Assembly: GCA_937873245.1 (NCBI GenBank)
Contig: CALMVY010000175.1
Span: forward strand, 1 to 24,391
Reading direction: 5' to 3'
Source: an uncultured Arthrobacter sp.
Lineage (GTDB): Bacteria > Actinomycetota > Actinomycetes > Actinomycetales > Micrococcaceae
DNA: 24,391 nucleotides
Part shown: positions 6,347-14,342 of the stretch, one piece after another
Position numbering within the stretch: position 1 is the first letter of the stretch
Layout: every line of letters starts with the position of its first letter
Notes under the pieces: generated by a model
What the model was told of the DNA's origin: nothing
What the model saw: the letters and a program-made list of their open reading frames with translations, nothing else
The model's database searches: none
Position numbers and translations under genes: made by a program

Positions 6347-8138
6347 CGTTGCCCCTTTCGTTGGGCGTCGTTTCAGTGGGCACTGGTTCGTTGGGCGGTG
6401 ACCCGTTGGGCACTGCCTCATGGGGCGCCGTGGTCCCCGGCAGGGTCGCCATGAACACCGCGCCCGGGCCGCCGGGGGAGCCCGGGTCCAGGACCCGCAC
6501 GTCCCCGCCGCGGCGGCGCGCCAGCTGCCGGGCCAGCGCCAGGCCCAGGCCGTGGCCGGCTCCCGCCCGGACCGGGCGTGCCGAGGTGGTGAAACCCTCT
6601 GTGAACACCGCATCGGCACCTCCACCCGCCGCAGCGGCCGGCAGTCCGTCGCCGGAATCCCCGACGACGATGTGGAGTGTCCCGCCGTCGGGCCCGGTGC
6701 CGGGACCGTCGAGCACCTCCACCTCGACCCAGCGGTCCGGCGCCGAGCCCGCGACGGCGGCGTTCACGGCGTTGTCGATCAGGTTGCCCAGGACCGTGGT
6801 GACTTCCTGCGGCTCGGTGACCTGGCCGCGGACCAGGGTTTCCGGGCCGAGCCTCAGGGCCACACCGCGTTCGTCCGCTTCCACACCCTTGGCGCCGAGG
6901 AATGCCTGCAGGTAGGGGTCCTGCAGCAGCTCGGCCTGGTCCACCGGGAACTTCAGCGGCCCCGTGGCTGCCAGCCGGGCCAGGTAGTCGCGCGCCTGCT
7001 GGTGCTGGCCGATGCTCATGAAGCCTGCGATGGTGTGGAGCTGGTTGGCGAACTCGTGCCGCTGCGCCCGGAGCGCGGTGGACATGGTCCCCACGGCGTC
7101 GAGCTGGCGGGTCAGCTGCTGAAGTTCCGTCCGGTCCCGCAGCATGACCACCCAGCCCAGGTCTTCACGGCCGTGCAGGGCCTTGCGCGCGCTCGCCACC
7201 AGAACGCGTCCGCCGGCGACAAGCTCCACCGCATCGCCTTCCGCGGCATCGGCCTTTGTCAGGGCGAGCAGCTGCGCCGGCACCGGGGCGTCGGCCCACG
7301 GCAGCCCGGTGAGGTCGGGCTGGTCCAGAAGGCGGCGGGCGGCGGCATTGAACACGCTGATCCTGCCGTCCGCGGCGATGCCGATCACGCCGTCGTCGAC
7401 GCCCTGCAGGACCGCCACCTGGTCGTGGACCAGGGTGCTGATTTCCTCGGGCTCCAGACCCAGCGTCAGCCGCTGGAGCCGGCTCCGGAGCAGGAAGGAA
7501 GCGAATACGCCCACCATCAGGGCGCCGGCGGCGGTCAGCGCGATCGGAACGACGTCCCGGGCCAGGCTCTGGCCGATGGTTTCGGTGGAGTAGCCCACAC
7601 TGACCTCGCCCACAACGGAACCGGCGTCCGGGGCGAACACCGGGACCTTGGCGCCGGCGGAGGGGCCAAGGGTGCCGGTGTTCCGGGTGGTGACTTCCTT
7701 GCCGGCCAAAGCCTCGGACGGGTCCGTGCTGACCCGTTCGCCCAGCCGTTCGGCGTCGGGGTGCGCGAGGCGCAGGCCGGTCTCGTCGGTGATGACCACG
7801 AACAAAGCGCCGGTGCGGGTGCGGGCGCCCTCGGCGGCGGCCATCAGCGGCCCGGCCAGCAGTTCGGCGGCCGGGGGAGTGCCCGGCAGTGCGCTGATCT
7901 GCTGGACTTCCGCCCGCACCTCGGGGTCCGAGGCCACGGTCCGGGCCAGCGTCAGGGCCTGGTTCTCCGCCTCCCGTCCCAGCCGCTCGTAGGTGAGCCA
8001 GACGTGGACGGCGCTCGTCAGGACAACCACCAGCGCCACGACCCCCAGCTGGAGCAGCAGGGTCTGGGTGGAAAAGCGCATGGGAGGCGGGCCGACTAAG
8101 CGCTGCCCGGCCAAGCGCTGCCCGGTCAACTTCGCCAC
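6339..8138 (-). CDS. CitA/DcuS-type sensor histidine kinase
   Basis: A 599-residue membrane kinase. The domain order is transmembrane helix 1 (about 27-48), an extracytoplasmic PDC-type sensor domain (about 50-195), transmembrane helix 2 (about 196-218), a PAS domain (about 235-340), a dimerisation helix with phospho-accepting H361 (RAQRHEFANQLHTI), then a HATPase_c domain with N box NLIDNAVNAA (452-461), G1 GDSGDGLP (493-500) and G2 GHGLGLAL (529-536). This is the CitA/DcuS family, whose known members sense citrate, malate or fumarate outside the cell. The GTG start at 8138 is supported by AAGGAGG (8146-8152, minus strand). A 15-base tandem repeat near the start encodes GQRLAGQRL, and a proline-rich tail of about 30 residues follows the kinase domain. 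It is divergent from the carrier gene. Confidence 0.94.
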   Translation of the reverse strand: MAKLTGQRLAGQRLVGPPPMRFSTQTLLLQLGVVALVVVLTSAVHVWLTYERLGREAENQALTLARTVASDPEVRAEVQQISALPGTPPAAELLAGPLMAAAEGARTRTGALFVVITDETGLRLAHPDAERLGERVSTDPSEALAGKEVTTRNTGTLGPSAGAKVPVFAPDAGSVVGEVSVGYSTETIGQSLARDVVPIALTAAGALMVGVFASFLLRSRLQRLTLGLEPEEISTLVHDQVAVLQGVDDGVIGIAADGRISVFNAAARRLLDQPDLTGLPWADAPVPAQLLALTKADAAEGDAVELVAGGRVLVASARKALHGREDLGWVVMLRDRTELQQLTRQLDAVGTMSTALRAQRHEFANQLHTIAGFMSIGQHQQARDYLARLAATGPLKFPVDQAELLQDPYLQAFLGAKGVEADERGVALRLGPETLVRGQVTEPQEVTTVLGNLIDNAVNAAVAGSAPDRWVEVEVLDGPGTGPDGGTLHIVVGDSGDGLPAAAAGGGADAVFTEGFTTSARPVRAGAGHGLGLALARQLARRRGGDVRVLDPGSPGGPGAVFMATLPGTTAPHEAVPNGSPPNEPVPTETTPNERGNDA

Positions 8139-8297
8139 GGCGGTCCTCCTTCGGGTGTGAGCACAATGCGCAAAATGCGTCCAACAAGCAGTATGCCAAT
8201 CAAATGAGGCAAAGGCCCAGCCGTGACGGGCGCCACTCTAACGTCTGTAGTACGCATCACACCGGGGTGGTGCCATTCAATGAAGAAGGAGCCGGCC
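8139..8297. promoter_or_regulatory. Divergent control region between kinase and citrate carrier genes
   Basis: This 159-base gap separates the minus-strand kinase operon from the plus-strand carrier. It is locally AT-richer around 8160-8210 and contains a direct repeat AATGCG (8165-8170 and 8174-8179), a candidate regulator site on spacing alone. A TAGTAC at 8248-8253 could be a -10 for the carrier. None of these is proven. Confidence 0.35.
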
Positions 8298-9773
8298 GTG
8301 CTGGTATTACTAGGATTCGCCATGATCGCGGTATTCATGGTGCTGATCATGACCAAGAAGCTGACGCCCGTGCTGGCGCTCATCATCGTCCCCACCGTGT
8401 TCGGACTTTTCGCCGGCGCCGGACTGGGCATCGGCGACATGGTCCTCGACTCGATGAAGTCCATGACGTCCACCGCCGCGCTGCTGATGTTCGCCATCAT
8501 CTACTTCGGCCTGATGATCGACGTCGGACTCTTCGACCCGCTGGTCCGGTTCATCCTGCGCAAGCTCGGCAACGACCCCGCCAAGGTGGTCCTCGGCACG
8601 GCCATCCTCGCCGCGGCCGTCTCGCTCGACGGTGACGGCTCCACCACCTTCATCCTCACCACCGCGGCCATGCTGCCGGTCTACCTCCGCCTGAAGATGA
8701 GCCCCGTGGTCCTGACCTGCGTCGCCGGCCTGGCCAACGGCACCATGAACATCCTGCCCTGGGGCGGCCCCACCGCCCGCGCCGCCTCCGCCCTCAACCT
8801 CAGCGTCTCCGAGGTCTTCGTCCCGATGATCCCGTCGCTGATCGCCGGCCTCGTCGTTGTGTTCGTCTTCGCCTGGCTGCTGGGCCTGCAGGAGCGCAAC
8901 CGCCTCCGCGCCACCGCTCCGGAGATCTGGGACTCCGCCGATGGGTCCGACGGCGGCGCGTTCGACGGCGGCAGCGGCACCGGCCGCTTCGGTTTCGGCC
9001 GCAAGGGCTCCGCCCCGGCCGGTGGGGTTCCGGCCGGTGGAGTCCCCGCCACCGGAGGTTCCTCCGTGGCCGTGCTGGAGCGCACCGAGGACCTCGTTGA
9101 CGAGCGCGATACGGCCATGGCGGACACCGCGCTGGACCCCAACCGTCCCACCCTGCGGCCGAAGCTGCTGTGGTTCAACCTGGGCCTGACCGTGGCCATC
9201 ATGGCCCTGCTGGTCGCCGACCTCGTGCCGCTGCCCTTCGTCTTTATGGTGGGCTCGGCCATCGCGCTGCTGGTGAACTTCCCGAAGGTCAAGGACCAGG
9301 GCGCCCAGCTGATCGCCCACGCCCCGTCGATTGTCGCCGTCGTCAGCATGGTCATGGCCGCCGCGGTCCTCACCGGCGTCCTGAACGGCACCGGCATGGT
9401 CGAGGCCATGTCCCAGTGGCTCGTGGCGATTATCCCCTCGGACATGGGCCCGTTCATGGCCGTCATCACCGGCGTGCTGAGCATCCCGATGACGTTCTTC
9501 ATGAGCAATGACGCCTTCTACTTCGGCGTCCTCCCGGTGCTCAGCGAGACCGCCGGCCACTACGGCATCAGCGCGGCGGACATGGCCCGTGCCTCCATCA
9601 CCGGCCAGCCCTTCCACCTGCAGAGCCCCCTGGTCCCTGCGATCCTGCTCCTGGTCTCCCTCGCCAAGGTGGACCTGGGCGACCACCACAAAAAGGTCCT
9701 CTGGCGCACCGCCGTCGTCTCCCTCGTGATGCTCGGAGTAGGAGTAGCCACCGGAGCCATCGGCATCGGCTAA
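8298..9773 (+). CDS. CitMHS-family citrate/metal complex transporter
   Basis: A 491-residue polytopic membrane carrier of the CitMHS family (citrate taken up with a proton as a divalent-metal complex in characterised members). The N-terminus MLVLLGFAMIAVFMVLIMTKK-type start, the SLDGDGSTTF block (109-118) and the NGTMNILPWGGPTARAA block (147-163) are family-typical. About 11-12 hydrophobic helices fall in two halves around a cytoplasmic loop of about 85 residues (200-285) that is rich in Gly, Ser and Ala and contains an AGGVPAGGVP repeat. The GTG at 8298 is preferred over the in-frame ATG at 8280 because AAGGAG (8286-8291) lies six bases before it and the family N-terminus begins there. It is divergent from, and probably controlled by, the adjacent two-component system. 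Confidence 0.92.
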   Translation: MLVLLGFAMIAVFMVLIMTKKLTPVLALIIVPTVFGLFAGAGLGIGDMVLDSMKSMTSTAALLMFAIIYFGLMIDVGLFDPLVRFILRKLGNDPAKVVLGTAILAAAVSLDGDGSTTFILTTAAMLPVYLRLKMSPVVLTCVAGLANGTMNILPWGGPTARAASALNLSVSEVFVPMIPSLIAGLVVVFVFAWLLGLQERNRLRATAPEIWDSADGSDGGAFDGGSGTGRFGFGRKGSAPAGGVPAGGVPATGGSSVAVLERTEDLVDERDTAMADTALDPNRPTLRPKLLWFNLGLTVAIMALLVADLVPLPFVFMVGSAIALLVNFPKVKDQGAQLIAHAPSIVAVVSMVMAAAVLTGVLNGTGMVEAMSQWLVAIIPSDMGPFMAVITGVLSIPMTFFMSNDAFYFGVLPVLSETAGHYGISAADMARASITGQPFHLQSPLVPAILLLVSLAKVDLGDHHKKVLWRTAVVSLVMLGVGVATGAIGIG

Positions 9774-9782
9774 CAAGCCCCG

Positions 9783-9839
9783 CGAGTTGGCAGTTCGCGG
9801 CAGTGTTTGCACAAAACATTGCCGCGAACTGCCATCTCG
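9783..9839. terminator. Long inverted repeat after the citrate carrier gene
   Basis: Arms of 26-27 bases (9783-9808 and 9813-9839) are complementary with two mismatches around the four-base loop GCAC. The stem starts ten bases after the carrier stop. There is no T tract on either side, so it is either a non-canonical actinobacterial terminator or a REP-like intergenic palindrome. Confidence 0.6.
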
Positions 9840-9870
9840 GCGTCCGACGGTAACAGCAGCTCAACCCACG

Positions 9871-9876
9871 TAGACT
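9871..9876 (+). promoter_or_regulatory. Probable -10 box for the gatCAB operon
   Basis: TAGACT followed by GGG occurs 36 bases before the gatC ATG. The same TAGACTGGG pattern occurs before the metY riboswitch and the LysR gene. The -35 is weak. Confidence 0.4.
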
Positions 9877-9912
9877 GGGACGGAAAATAATCCGAACTTG
9901 CAGGGGAGATCC

Positions 9913-10209
9913 ATGGCTGCGATCAACCGCGACGACGTCGCGCATCTCGCGCGTCTCGCGCACATCGAGATGAGTGCTGAAGAGCTCGACAGGATGGCCG
10001 GCGAACTCGCCGTCATCGTCGATTCAGTGAAATCCGTCAGTGAAGCCGCCGGTGATGACGTCCCGGCCACGTCCCACCCGATCCCGCTGACGAACGTGTT
10101 CCGCGAGGACGTTGTGGGCCACACTTTCACGGCCGAGCAGGCACTCTCCGGCGCCCCCGATGCGTACGAAGGCCGCTTCAAGGTCCCGGCAATCCTGGAT
10201 GAGGGCTAA
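9913..10209 (+). CDS. gatC: Asp/Glu-tRNA amidotransferase subunit C
   Basis: A 98-residue small subunit of GatCAB, which converts mischarged Glu-tRNA(Gln) and/or Asp-tRNA(Asn) to the correct amide form. GatC wraps around and stabilises GatA. The protein begins with the typical INRDDVAHLARLAHIEM helix and ends with an extended DAYEGRFKVPAILDEG segment. The ATG at 9913 is chosen for AGGGGAG four bases upstream. It is the first gene of the gatC-gatA-gatB operon, and only four bases separate its stop from the gatA start. Confidence 0.97.
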   Translation: MAAINRDDVAHLARLAHIEMSAEELDRMAGELAVIVDSVKSVSEAAGDDVPATSHPIPLTNVFREDVVGHTFTAEQALSGAPDAYEGRFKVPAILDEG

Positions 10210-10213
10210 GAAC

Positions 10214-11779
10214 ATGACTGAGAACAACGAACTGATCCGCTCCTCCGCCGCGACGCTCGCCGGCAAGCTCGCCGCCCGCGAAGTCACGGCCGTCGAGGTC
10301 ACCCAGGCCCACCTGGACCGCATCGCCGCCGTCGACGGCAAGGTCAACGCCTTCCTGCACGTCAACACGGACGAGGCGCTCGCCGTCGCCGCCGAGGTGG
10401 ACGCGATCCGCGCCGCCGGCGGCGCCGCTGCCGAAGAGCTGCACGCCCTCGCTGGTGTGCCGATCGCCGTCAAGGACCTGATCGTCACCGTCGGCCAGCC
10501 CACCACGGCCGGCTCGAAGATCCTCGAAGGCTGGCACAGCCCGTACGACGCCACTGTGGTCAAGCGCCTCCGCGCCGCGAAGATGCCGATCCTGGGCAAG
10601 ACCAATCTGGACGAATTCGCGATGGGCTCCTCCACCGAGCACTCCGCCTTCGGCCCCACCCGCAACCCCTGGGACCTGGACCGCATCCCCGGCGGCTCCG
10701 GGGGCGGCTCCGCTGCCGCCGTCGCGGCCTTCGAAGCCCCGCTGGCCCTCGGCACCGACACTGGCGGCTCGATCCGCCAGCCCGCCGCCTTCACCGGCAC
10801 GGTCGGCGTGAAGCCCACCTACGGCGGCGTCTCCCGCTACGGTGCGATCGCCATGGCCTCCTCGCTGGACCAGATCGGCCCGGTCTCCCGCAGCGTGCTG
10901 GACTCCGCCCTGCTGCACCAGGTCATCGGCGGCCACGACCCGCACGATTCCACCTCGCTGCCGGACCCGCTGGAGGACCTCGTCGCCGCCGCCTCGGTCG
11001 GCAACGTGCACGGCATGAAGATCGGCATCATCAAGGAACTCCACGGCGAGGGCTACCAGGCCGGCGTCGAGAACCGCTTCAACGAGTCCCTCGAGCTGCT
11101 CAAGGATGCCGGCGCGGAAATCGTCGAGGTCTCCTGCCCCAACTTCAAGTACGCCCTGGGCGCCTACTACCTGATCATGCCCTCCGAGGCATCCTCCAAC
11201 CTGGCCAAGTTCGACGGCGTCCGGTTCGGTCTGCGGGTCCTGCCCGAAGAGGGCCCGATGACGATTGAACGCGTCATGGGCGCCACCCGCGCCGCCGGCT
11301 TCGGCGACGAGGTCAAACGCCGCATCATCCTGGGCACCTACGCGTTGAGCGCCGGCTACTACGACGCCTACTACGGCTCGGCCCAGAAGGTGCGCACCCT
11401 GATCCAGCGCGACTTCGACGCCGCGTTCGCGAAGGCCGACGTGCTGATTTCCCCGACGGCGCCGACCACGGCGTTCAAGCTCGGCGAGAAGCTCAACGAC
11501 CCGCTGGCGATGTACCTCAACGACGTCGCCACCATCCCCGCCAACATGGCCGGCGTCCCGGGGCTCTCCCTGCCCGGCGGCCTGGCCGACGAGGACGGAC
11601 TGCCGGTCGGCGTCCAGCTGCTGGCCCCGGCCCGCCAGGACGCCCGGCTGTACCGGGTTGGTGCGGTGCTGGAATCCCTGCTCGAGGCGCAGTGGGGCGG
11701 CCCGCTGCTGGACAAGGCCCCCTCTCTGACGGGCCCTTCACTGAATGACGCCGCCCTGAGCCACGGAGGTTCCCACTAA
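10214..11779 (+). CDS. gatA: Glutamyl-tRNA(Gln) amidotransferase subunit A
   Basis: A 521-residue amidase-signature glutaminase of GatCAB that releases ammonia from glutamine for channelling to GatB. The Ser-cisSer-Lys triad is intact: K87 in PIAVKDLI, S162 in GGSGGGS and nucleophile S186 in DTGGSIRQPA. The spacing equals that of characterised GatA proteins (75 and 24 residues). The signature usually reads GGSSGGS; here a Gly replaces the second Ser without touching the triad. The ATG at 10214 follows the gatC stop closely, with GAGGG overlapping the gatC end as a ribosome binding site. The gene ends by overlapping the gatB start by one base. Confidence 0.98.
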   Translation: MTENNELIRSSAATLAGKLAAREVTAVEVTQAHLDRIAAVDGKVNAFLHVNTDEALAVAAEVDAIRAAGGAAAEELHALAGVPIAVKDLIVTVGQPTTAGSKILEGWHSPYDATVVKRLRAAKMPILGKTNLDEFAMGSSTEHSAFGPTRNPWDLDRIPGGSGGGSAAAVAAFEAPLALGTDTGGSIRQPAAFTGTVGVKPTYGGVSRYGAIAMASSLDQIGPVSRSVLDSALLHQVIGGHDPHDSTSLPDPLEDLVAAASVGNVHGMKIGIIKELHGEGYQAGVENRFNESLELLKDAGAEIVEVSCPNFKYALGAYYLIMPSEASSNLAKFDGVRFGLRVLPEEGPMTIERVMGATRAAGFGDEVKRRIILGTYALSAGYYDAYYGSAQKVRTLIQRDFDAAFAKADVLISPTAPTTAFKLGEKLNDPLAMYLNDVATIPANMAGVPGLSLPGGLADEDGLPVGVQLLAPARQDARLYRVGAVLESLLEAQWGGPLLDKAPSLTGPSLNDAALSHGGSH

Positions 11780-13284
11780 TGTCTGACGCAACCCTCAGCT
11801 TCGAAGAGGCGATGGAGAAGTACGATCCCGTCCTGGGCTTCGAGGTCCACGTGGAGCTCAACACCAAGACCAAGATGTTCTCCTCCGCACCGAACGTGTT
11901 CGGCGACGAGCCCAACACCAACGTCAACGAGGTGGACCTCGGCATGCCCGGCGTGCTGCCCGTGGTGAACCGGACCGCGATCGAATCCTCGATCAAGATC
12001 GGCCTGGCGCTCAACTGCAAGATTGCCGAGACCTGCCGTTTCGCCCGGAAGAACTACTTCTACCCGGACACCCCGAAGAACTTCCAGACCTCCCAGTACG
12101 ACGAGCCCATCGCGTACGACGGGTACCTCGACATCGAACTCTCCGACGGCACCGTGTTCCGCGTCGAGATCGAACGCGCCCACATGGAGGAGGACGCCGG
12201 AAAGCTGACCCACATGGGCGGCGCCGCCGGCCGCATCCAGGGCGCGGACTACTCCCTCGTGGACTACAACCGCTCCGGTGTGCCGCTGGTCGAGATCGTC
12301 ACCAAGCCGATCGAGGGCGCCGGCAGCCGCGCGCCCGAGCTCGCGAAGGCCTACGTGGCCGCGGTCCGTGAGATCGTCAAGAACCTCGGCGTCTCGGACG
12401 CCCGGATGGAACGCGGCAACGTCCGCTGCGATGCCAACGTCTCGCTCCGCCCGCACGGCCGCGAACGCTTCGGCATCCGCTCCGAGACGAAGAACGTCAA
12501 CTCGCTGCGCGCCGTCGAGCACGCCGTCCACTACGAGATCCGGCGGCACGCCGCCGTGCTCGAATCCGGCGAGCCGGTCATCCAGGAAACCCGCCACTGG
12601 CACGAGGACACCCGGTCCACGACGTCGGGCCGGCCCAAGTCCGACGCCGATGACTACCGCTACTTCCCGGAACCGGACCTGGTCCCGATCGTCGCCTCCC
12701 GCGAGTGGGTCGAGGAACTCCGGGCCACGCTGCCCGAGCCTCCGGCCGCCCGCCGGAAGCGCCTGCAGGCGGACTGGGGCTACTCCGACCTGGAGTTCCG
12801 CGACGTCGTCAACGCCGGCGTGATGGACGAGATCGAGGAAACCATCGCCGCCGGCGCCACCGCCACGGTGGCCCGCAAGTGGTGGATGGGCGAGATCGTG
12901 GGGCGCGCCAAGAACGCCGACGTCGACCCCGGCCAGCTCGGCGTCGCCCCGGCCACCATCGTGGAACTGAACAAGATGGTCGAAGACGGCAAGATCAACA
13001 ACAAGATGGCCACCGAGGTCCTCGACGGGGTCCTAGCGGGCGAAGGCACCCCGGCGGACATCGTGGAGAAGCGCGGCCTCGCCGTGGTCTCCGACGACGA
13101 CCCCCTGCTCGAGGCCATCGACGCGGCCCTCGCCGCGCAGCCCGGCGTCGCGGAGAAGATCCGCGGCGGCAAGGTCCAGGCGATCGGTGCGATCGTCGGC
13201 GGCGTGATGAAGGCCACCCGCGGGCAGGCCGACGCCGGCCGCGTCCGCGAGCTGATCCTGGAGCGCCTCGGCGTCGAAGGCTAG
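11779..13284 (+). CDS. gatB: Aspartyl/glutamyl-tRNA amidotransferase subunit B
   Basis: A 501-residue subunit that binds the mischarged tRNA, phosphorylates the carboxylate with ATP and transfers ammonia supplied by GatA. The catalytic cradle (about 15-300) has the family blocks HMEEDAGKLTH, DYNRSGVPLVEIVTKP, RCDANVSLRP and ETKNVNSLRAVEHA. The C-terminal helical and YqeY-like domain (about 340-501) ends with GAIVGGVMKATRGQADAGRV, the tRNA-tail-binding region. GGAGGT (11765-11770) lies eight bases before the ATG, whose A overlaps the gatA stop (TAATG). The presence of GatCAB implies that the organism lacks GlnRS and/or AsnRS. It ends three bases from the convergent LysR gene. Confidence 0.98.
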   Translation: MSDATLSFEEAMEKYDPVLGFEVHVELNTKTKMFSSAPNVFGDEPNTNVNEVDLGMPGVLPVVNRTAIESSIKIGLALNCKIAETCRFARKNYFYPDTPKNFQTSQYDEPIAYDGYLDIELSDGTVFRVEIERAHMEEDAGKLTHMGGAAGRIQGADYSLVDYNRSGVPLVEIVTKPIEGAGSRAPELAKAYVAAVREIVKNLGVSDARMERGNVRCDANVSLRPHGRERFGIRSETKNVNSLRAVEHAVHYEIRRHAAVLESGEPVIQETRHWHEDTRSTTSGRPKSDADDYRYFPEPDLVPIVASREWVEELRATLPEPPAARRKRLQADWGYSDLEFRDVVNAGVMDEIEETIAAGATATVARKWWMGEIVGRAKNADVDPGQLGVAPATIVELNKMVEDGKINNKMATEVLDGVLAGEGTPADIVEKRGLAVVSDDDPLLEAIDAALAAQPGVAEKIRGGKVQAIGAIVGGVMKATRGQADAGRVRELILERLGVEG

Positions 13285-13287
13285 GTC

Positions 13288-14196
13288 CTAGCTACCCACC
13301 AAATCGGTCATGATGGTCTGCAGTGCGTCGCAGACCATCATGACCGATGTGCGTTTAAGGTTCTCCGGACGGGCGAGGACGTCGATCCGGCGCCGGGTGC
13401 TGATGCCTTCGAGCGGCCGCAGCACAATGTCCGGGTTCAGCACGGGCCGCGCCGTGTACCGGGGCAGCAGCCCGATCACGCTGCCGGTCGCCACCAGAGC
13501 GGCAACCGTGGAGTAGTCATTGATCCGGTGCACGATGTTCAGTTCCCGGCTGGAGACGGCCGCGACGGCGGAGAGCACATCCGCGGGGGAGTATCCGGCG
13601 CGGCTGGTCACCCAGGGTTCGCCGACGACGTCGTCCGCCGTCACCGCCCGCTGGCCGGCCAGCCGGTGCCCGGCGGGCAGCGCGACGTCCAGTGGTTCGT
13701 GCGCGAGCGGGATCACCGCGACGCGCTCCTGGGGCCAGCGCGGGCTGTGGTCCATCCGGTGCGCCAGCACCAGGTCATACCGGGCCGTCAGCGCCGGGAA
13801 GTCCTGCTGCGCCACGTCCTCGTCGGAGAGCAGGATCCGCGGCTGGCCGGGATTGTCCAGCAGCCGGGCAAGGGGCGCGAACAGGGCCTGCCCCGCGCTG
13901 TGGAAGCCGCTCAGCGTCACCGGCGCCACGGGGGAACCGTGGTACGCGCCGATCGCCGTCCGGGCGTCCGCCATGGCGCTGACGACGGCGGCTCCGGCAT
14001 CCGCGAGCACCTGCCCCGCCTCGGTCAGGACCAGGTTGCGGCCCTCCTTGCGGGTCAACGGGACCTCCACCGATTTCTGCAGCGCGGCCAGCTGCTGCGA
14101 CACGGCGGACGGGGTGACCAGCAGGGTTTCGGCGACCGCCTTGACGCTGCCGAGGGCCCCCAGTTCGCGGAGCATCTCAAGCTGGTGGATTTCCAT
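13288..14196 (-). CDS. LysR-family transcriptional regulator
   Basis: A 302-residue LysR-type protein. The N-terminal winged HTH (about 1-60) contains GSVKAVAETLLVTPSAVSQQLAALQ, and the effector-binding PBP2-like domain covers about 90-295. It is divergent from tdh-kbl, the usual arrangement for a LysR protein and its target, so it probably regulates threonine catabolism in response to an amino acid or pathway intermediate (inference from position). A TAGACT box seven bases before the ATG suggests a leaderless mRNA. Its last 16 or so codons contain a perfect 18-bp inverted repeat, so the terminator seems to be built into the coding sequence. The gene converges on gatB with a three-base gap. 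Confidence 0.93.
   Translation of the reverse strand: MEIHQLEMLRELGALGSVKAVAETLLVTPSAVSQQLAALQKSVEVPLTRKEGRNLVLTEAGQVLADAGAAVVSAMADARTAIGAYHGSPVAPVTLSGFHSAGQALFAPLARLLDNPGQPRILLSDEDVAQQDFPALTARYDLVLAHRMDHSPRWPQERVAVIPLAHEPLDVALPAGHRLAGQRAVTADDVVGEPWVTSRAGYSPADVLSAVAAVSSRELNIVHRINDYSTVAALVATGSVIGLLPRYTARPVLNPDIVLRPLEGISTRRRIDVLARPENLKRTSVMMVCDALQTIMTDLVGS
13303..13348. terminator. Perfect 18-bp inverted repeat inside the LysR 3' end
   Basis: ATCGGTCATGATGGTCTG (13303-13320) is the exact inverse complement of 13331-13348, with a 10-base loop whose end bases also pair. It starts 18 bases after the gatB stop and lies wholly within the last codons of the convergent LysR gene. A bidirectional transcription terminator is the simplest reading, although no T tract follows on either strand. 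Confidence 0.65.
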
Positions 14197-14226
14197 GCAG
14201 CCCAGTCTATGGGCAAGTGGAAGCTA

Positions 14227-14237
14227 AATCGTCGATT
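14227..14237. promoter_or_regulatory. Candidate LysR operator (AATCG-T-CGATT dyad)
   Basis: A perfect 11-base dyad AATCGTCGATT lies in the AT-rich part of the LysR/tdh divergent region, upstream of the tdh -35 and just upstream of the LysR start. LysR proteins commonly bind short dyads here. The sequence match to a particular regulator is not known. Confidence 0.35.
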
Positions 14238-14250
14238 GAGAAAAACTCGG

Positions 14251-14279
14251 TTGTGCTAATGCTTTCGAGCGGCTCTAAT
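14251..14279 (+). promoter_or_regulatory. Probable tdh promoter
   Basis: TTGTGC (14251-14256) and TCTAAT (14274-14279) are separated by 17 bases, a good sigma-70-type fit. Transcription would begin at about 14286 and give a leader of about 57 bases. Confidence 0.45.
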
Positions 14280-14300
14280 GGGGTGAGTTGTCTCACCCCA
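14279..14300. promoter_or_regulatory. Perfect 9-bp hairpin/dyad at the tdh transcription start
   Basis: TGGGGTGAG (14279-14287) pairs perfectly with CTCACCCCA (14292-14300) around TTGT. It overlaps the predicted start point, so it could be a repressor operator or an mRNA 5' hairpin. A smaller stem TGCCC/GGGCA (14303-14315) follows. Confidence 0.45.
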
Positions 14301-14342
14301 CGTGCCCGCAGGGCAGGTGCACCCAGAAGTTAGGAAGGCCCC

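Noticed and set aside
8223..8297. Longer starts for the citrate carrier at 8223 or 8280.
   Set aside because: AAGGAG sits inside that extension at the right distance from the GTG at 8298, and relatives begin with the hydrophobic MLxxLGF-type segment.
13281..13291. The near-palindrome CTAGGTCCTAG at the gatB stop as an operator.
   Set aside because: It is short, overlaps two stop codons and lies at a convergent gene end where an operator has no obvious role.
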